A stretch of 64,000 nucleotides of DNA, taken from positions 21,171 to 85,170 of the forward strand of contig NZ_JAPDHX010000001.1 in NCBI RefSeq assembly GCF_025972045.1, written 5' to 3'. This document shows, in pieces, positions 60,867-64,000 of this stretch; the stretch's first letter is position 1, and each line of letters begins with the position of its first letter. The DNA is from Micropruina sonneratiae (GTDB lineage Bacteria; Actinomycetota; Actinomycetes; Propionibacteriales; Propionibacteriaceae). The notes beneath the pieces were generated by a model. It worked only from the letters and a program-made list of their open reading frames with translations. It searched no databases and had not been told where the DNA came from. Position numbers and translations under genes: made by a program.

Positions 60867-62038
60867 GCACCGGGGTGGTGCCGGGGGTCGACCTCGCCGA
60901 GGTGCGGGCCGCCTTGGGGCGGGCCGGTTCGGCGCCCGGGCCGGCCGAGGTGGCGGCGGCGCTGCGTGCCCTGGGTGCGCTGGTCTCCGAGGCGTCCGTT
61001 CGGGACACCGTCGATGCCCTGAGGCGCGAGAGCGAGGGCGCCGGCCCGCTGCACGAGCTGCTCGCGTTGCGCGGCGTGACCGACGTGCTCGTCAACGGTC
61101 ACCGGCACGTCTACATCGACCGGGGGGCCGGGCTCGAGGCGGTCGAGGGGGTCTTCGACGACGAGGCGCAGGTGCGTCGGCTGGCGGTGCGGCTGGCCGC
61201 GACGGTCGGGCGGCGTCTCGACGAGGGCAGCCCCTTCGTCGATGCCCGGCTGCCCGACGGCACCCGGGTGCACGCGGTGCTGGGCGTGCTGACCGACACC
61301 GGCACCTGCCTGTCGTTGCGGGTGCCTGCGCGCAGCACGCTCACCGTGGCCGACTGGGTGAACGGTGGCAGCCTGCACCCGCGGGCGGCCGAGCTGCTGC
61401 GGCGGGTGGTGGCCTCCCGGGTGGCGTTCCTGATCTCCGGCGGCACCGGCTCGGGGAAGACGACGCTGCTGGCCACCCTGCTCAGCCTCGTCGAACCGCG
61501 GTCGAGGATCGTCCTGGTCGAGGATTCACGCGAGCTGCGCCCGCAACATCCGCACGTGGTGCGGTTGGAGGCCCGGCCCGCCAACGCCGAGGGGGCGGGT
61601 GCCGTGGTACTCGCCGACCTGGTGCGGCAGGCGCTGCGGATGCGCCCCGATCGGCTGGTGGTGGGCGAGGTCCGGGGCGCCGAGCTCGTTGACCTGCTGA
61701 TGGCACTGAACACCGGCCATGAGGGCGGCTGCGGCACCGTGCATGCCAACTCGGCCGCCGACGTGCCCGCCCGGCTCGAGGCGCTCGGGGCGCTGGGCGG
61801 GCTGACCCGGGCCGCGTTGCACGCCCAGACCGCGGCGGCGATCGACCTGCTCGTGCACGTCGAGCGGCTGCCCTGCGGCCTGCGGTGGCTGCGCGAGCTG
61901 CACCTGCTCGAGTGGGACGAGGCGGCCGGGGTGTGCCGGCCCGTGCCGGCCTGGCGGTTCCCGGCACCGGCCGGGCCGGTGGTTCCCGAACCGGTCGCCG
62001 GCGCGGGGGCCGAGCGGCTTCAGGAGCTGCTGCGGTGA
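60863..62038 (+). CDS. tadA: Tad secretion ATPase TadA/CpaF
   Basis: A 391-residue hexameric ATPase driving Flp pilus assembly. Walker A SGGTGSGKTTLLATLL, Asp box VLVEDSRELRPQHPHVV, Walker B RMRPDRLVVGEVRGAEL and His box GHEGGCGTVHANSA. The ~45-residue proline-rich tail (PAWRFPAPAGPVVPEPV) is a local extension. Coupled to the genes on both sides. Confidence 0.93.
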   Translation: MSTGVVPGVDLAEVRAALGRAGSAPGPAEVAAALRALGALVSEASVRDTVDALRRESEGAGPLHELLALRGVTDVLVNGHRHVYIDRGAGLEAVEGVFDDEAQVRRLAVRLAATVGRRLDEGSPFVDARLPDGTRVHAVLGVLTDTGTCLSLRVPARSTLTVADWVNGGSLHPRAAELLRRVVASRVAFLISGGTGSGKTTLLATLLSLVEPRSRIVLVEDSRELRPQHPHVVRLEARPANAEGAGAVVLADLVRQALRMRPDRLVVGEVRGAELVDLLMALNTGHEGGCGTVHANSAADVPARLEALGALGGLTRAALHAQTAAAIDLLVHVERLPCGLRWLRELHLLEWDEAAGVCRPVPAWRFPAPAGPVVPEPVAGAGAERLQELLR

Positions 62039-62835
62039 CGGCGCTGGCTGGCCTGGCGGTGGCGCTGGCGGTGCTGGTCGGCACTGCGCTGCCGCCGGGG
62101 CGGCGACTCGCTGCGACGCCGCCGTCCGGCCGGCTCCGGGGGCGCCGTTGGCCGGTGGCGGCACTGCCGGCGGTGGGGGTGGCGGTGGCCACGGCAGCCG
62201 GTGGGCTGATCGACGGCGTCCGGGGTGGGGTCCTGGGTTGGTCGGTCGGCGTGGTGGCGTCCGTCGCGGCCTGGACGGTGTGGCGCAGCGGCGCGGCCGG
62301 CGGGCGGGCCCGGAGTCGCGATCAGGTGGCGCGCGGCTGCGGCGAGCTGGCCGCCCTGCTGCGGGCGGGGCATGCACCGCTGCGCGCCCTGCACCTGGTC
62401 GCCCAGAGCACGCCGCTGTTCGCCGATGCGGTCGCCCAGCACCGGGTGGGGGGTGAGGTGGCGACGGCGCTGCGGCGGGCCGCCGGGCGCCCCGGCTGCG
62501 AGGGTCTGGCAGCGGTGGCGGCGGCCTGGCAGGTGACGGAGCGCACCGGCGCGGCGATCACCGCGTCACTGGACGACCTGGCCGTGCACCTTCGGGCCGA
62601 ACGCGAGGTCGGCCGGACGGTCACCACCGAGCTCGCCGCGACCCGGCTGACCGGACGGCTGCTCGGCTTGCTGCCGCTGGTCGGCCTGGCGCTGGGATAT
62701 GCGATCGGTGGCGACCCGATCGGCTACCTGACCGGATCGGAGGCCGGTCTGGCCTGCCTGGCCGTCGGCGCGGGGCTGAGCGGGGCAGGGGTGGTGTGGA
62801 GCGAAATGCTCGCCGACCGGGCGGGCCGGCTGTGA
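62035..62835 (+). CDS. tadB: Tad pilus membrane platform protein TadB
   Basis: A T2SS-F-domain membrane protein of 266 residues. N-terminal helices (LAGLAVALAVLVGTALPP, VAALPAVGVAVATAAGGLID), then the cytosolic F domain (CGELAALLRAGHAPLRALHL, WQVTERTGAAITASLDDLAV) and C-terminal helices around LLGLLPLVGLALGYAIGG. It overlaps tadA by 4 bp and ends TGATG with tadC. Confidence 0.85.
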   Translation: MTALAGLAVALAVLVGTALPPGRRLAATPPSGRLRGRRWPVAALPAVGVAVATAAGGLIDGVRGGVLGWSVGVVASVAAWTVWRSGAAGGRARSRDQVARGCGELAALLRAGHAPLRALHLVAQSTPLFADAVAQHRVGGEVATALRRAAGRPGCEGLAAVAAAWQVTERTGAAITASLDDLAVHLRAEREVGRTVTTELAATRLTGRLLGLLPLVGLALGYAIGGDPIGYLTGSEAGLACLAVGAGLSGAGVVWSEMLADRAGRL

Positions 62836-63596
62836 TGACCTGGCAGGTGGTGTTGGCGGCCTGCTGCGCCGGGATCGCAGTCTTCCTGGTCGTGGCCCCG
62901 AACCGGTACCCGGCGAGCGGCACGGCAGTGGGGCCGCCGGCGCCGGCGCGGCGGTTGCCGGTCGTGCTGCGTGCGATCGAGGGGGCGCCGAGTCTGGTCA
63001 CCCGCTCCGCACTGGCGGTGACGGTCGCCAGTGTGATCCTGCTGGCCCTTGCGGGAGTCGGCGGCGCCGGACCGCCCATCGCGGTCGTCGCCGGCGGGGT
63101 GGCGTTCGTCGCGGCGGGCCGCTCCCGCCCGCCGGCGGCGCGTAGCCGCGAGGCGGCACTGAGTGCCGCGCTACCGCCCGTGTGCACCCTGTTGGCAGTC
63201 TGTCTCGAGGCGGGACTGCCCTTGCGCAACGCCGTACCGGCGGTGGCCGAAAGCCTGGGCGGACCGGCCGGTGCCGCACTGCGTCGACTGGACGCCGCGG
63301 TGCGCCTCGGCCAGCCCGAAGCGGACGCCTGGCGTGAGCTGGGCGATCGGCACCCGGCCTTCGAATCCCTGGTGGCCGAACTGCGGCACGCCCTCGGCAA
63401 CGGTGTCTCCGTGGCGCCGGTGCTGCGCCGGCACGCCCACGACGCCCAGTCGGCGCGGCACGCCGCTGCCGAGGCCCGGGCACGACGTGCCGGGGTCACC
63501 ACGGTGCTGCCTCTGGTGGTCTGCTTCCTGCCGGCGTTCCTGGTGGTCGGGGTGGTTCCGATCGTCGGCGGCGTGCTCGGCCGGTTGTTCGGCTGA
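62835..63596 (+). CDS. tadC: Tad pilus membrane platform protein TadC
   Basis: Second T2SS-F protein, 253 residues, with helices at both ends (WQVVLAACCAGIAVFLVVAP; VLPLVVCFLPAFLVVGVVPI). The F domain reads CTLLAVCLEAGLPLRNAVPA and SLVAELRHALGNGVSVAPVL. ATG 62835 shares its A with the tadB stop; an upstream in-frame start at 62796 would overlap tadB by 40 bp. Forms the platform with TadB. Confidence 0.87.
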   Translation: MTWQVVLAACCAGIAVFLVVAPNRYPASGTAVGPPAPARRLPVVLRAIEGAPSLVTRSALAVTVASVILLALAGVGGAGPPIAVVAGGVAFVAAGRSRPPAARSREAALSAALPPVCTLLAVCLEAGLPLRNAVPAVAESLGGPAGAALRRLDAAVRLGQPEADAWRELGDRHPAFESLVAELRHALGNGVSVAPVLRRHAHDAQSARHAAAEARARRAGVTTVLPLVVCFLPAFLVVGVVPIVGGVLGRLFG

Positions 63597-63702
63597 GCGG
63601 GGGCGTCGTCCACACGGGGCAGCGATTTTGAACACTTTCCGGTCCCGGTGCTCAAGGTGAAGGTGTACCCCGGTCGATCCGGGGGCGAGAGGAGGAGAGG
63701 AA

Positions 63703-63900
63703 ATGTCCAAGCAGCTGGTGGCCCCGACGCACGACGAACGGGGCATGACCACCGCCGAGTACGCGCTGGGCACGATCGCGGTGATCGCCCTGGTGGCCGC
63801 GGTGATCGCCTACGTCACCGGCGACGCGTTCGACCAGCAGATCACCCAGATCTTCGGCCAGGTCGTCGACTGGATCCTGAGCTTCGTCGGCAAGAGGTGA
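63703..63900 (+). CDS. Flp-type pilin (DUF4244-like)
   Basis: A 65-residue pilin: short leader THDERG, then MTTAEYALGTIAVIALVAAV with the pilin Glu at position 5 of the mature form (cleavage G|MTTAEY expected by a TadV-type peptidase). GAGAGGAGGAGAGG is a strong ribosome site. It lies 106 bp after tadC, probably with its own promoter. TadE/F-like genes would follow but are not visible. Confidence 0.9.
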   Translation: MSKQLVAPTHDERGMTTAEYALGTIAVIALVAAVIAYVTGDAFDQQITQIFGQVVDWILSFVGKR

Positions 63901-63910
63901 CAGCGGCGCG

Positions 63911-64000
63911 GGGGGGGGCCCCGGGGGGCCCCCCCCGGGGGGGGGGGGGGGGGGGGGCGGGGGGCCCGCGCGGGCGGGGGGGGGGGGGGGTGGGGGGGGG
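63911..64000. other. G/C homopolymer tail, probable sequencing artefact
   Basis: The last ~90 bases are almost only G and C in long single-base runs and resemble no gene. This is typical of low-quality sequence at a contig end. Confidence 0.75.

Overview
The window is high-GC DNA (roughly 70% by eye) from an actinobacterium. The evidence is a translational T-box in front of a type-2 isoleucyl-tRNA synthetase, a WhiB regulator, a locus collinear with the Mycobacterium tuberculosis nth-ridA-ArsA-whiB4-ponA2 region, a Tad/Flp pilus locus with a DUF4244-type pilin, and many 4-bp ATGA/GTGA gene overlaps. No rRNA or other genus-level marker is present. A member of the Propionibacteriales is a plausible guess, no more.

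Layout. 1-9.4 kb: end of an unknown membrane protein, T-box plus ileS, a GH3 beta-glucosidase, a decayed 3' piece of rhamnulokinase, and lutABC. 9.5-18.4 kb: a secreted phospholipase-D-like protein, then a nonulosonic (sialic/Kdn-like) acid surface-glycan cluster (GT2, DUF6716, NeuA-HAD fusion, NeuB, sialyltransferase-like), a wHTH/DUF559 protein and a Gfo/Idh/MocA oxidoreductase. 18.5-29 kb: aspartokinase, a WYL regulator with a divergent DinB protein, a cupin with a thrice-broken methyltransferase pseudogene, a TPP riboswitch with thiBPQ, an MFS transporter with a cyclic-nucleotide-binding domain preceded by a 56-residue peptide gene, and a LysR-type ligand-domain protein.

29.0-47.1 kb is an integrated mobile element of about 18.1 kb in the 3' end of tRNA-Pro(CGG). 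A perfect 30-bp repeat flanks it (attL and attR). A tyrosine integrase sits at the left end, and tandem 9-10-bp repeats at both ends look like integrase arm sites. It carries a MobF relaxase-helicase but no visible mating-pair genes, so it is probably mobilizable rather than self-transmissible. The cargo looks defensive: a NYN-domain protein, a toxin-antitoxin-like pair, a frameshifted DUF4143-type ATPase, a type I restriction system (hsdM-hsdS-hsdR) with a NucS/DUF91-like nuclease gene inside the operon, and an ApeA-like HEPN protein.

47.2-58.9 kb returns to core chromosome: a metallophosphoesterase, a PonA2-like penicillin-binding protein, WhiB4-like, two ArsA/BagAB-like ATPases, DUF4177, RidA, endonuclease III, a TlpA-like thioredoxin, a NUDIX hydrolase, a GH13 alpha-glucosidase, a broken membrane-protein gene and a holin-X-like protein. 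59-63.9 kb holds a methyltransferase and a Tad-type pilus operon (CpaE-like, TadA, TadB, TadC) with a pilin gene. The last ~90 bases are an implausible G/C homopolymer tract and look like a contig-end artefact.

A dispersed palindrome (about 11-16-bp arms, AACT/TAGT loop) occurs three times, at 6147, 16411 and 17441. Several genes are in decay (rhaB, a methyltransferase, a membrane protein, the element ATPase), so this part of the genome shows active gene loss.
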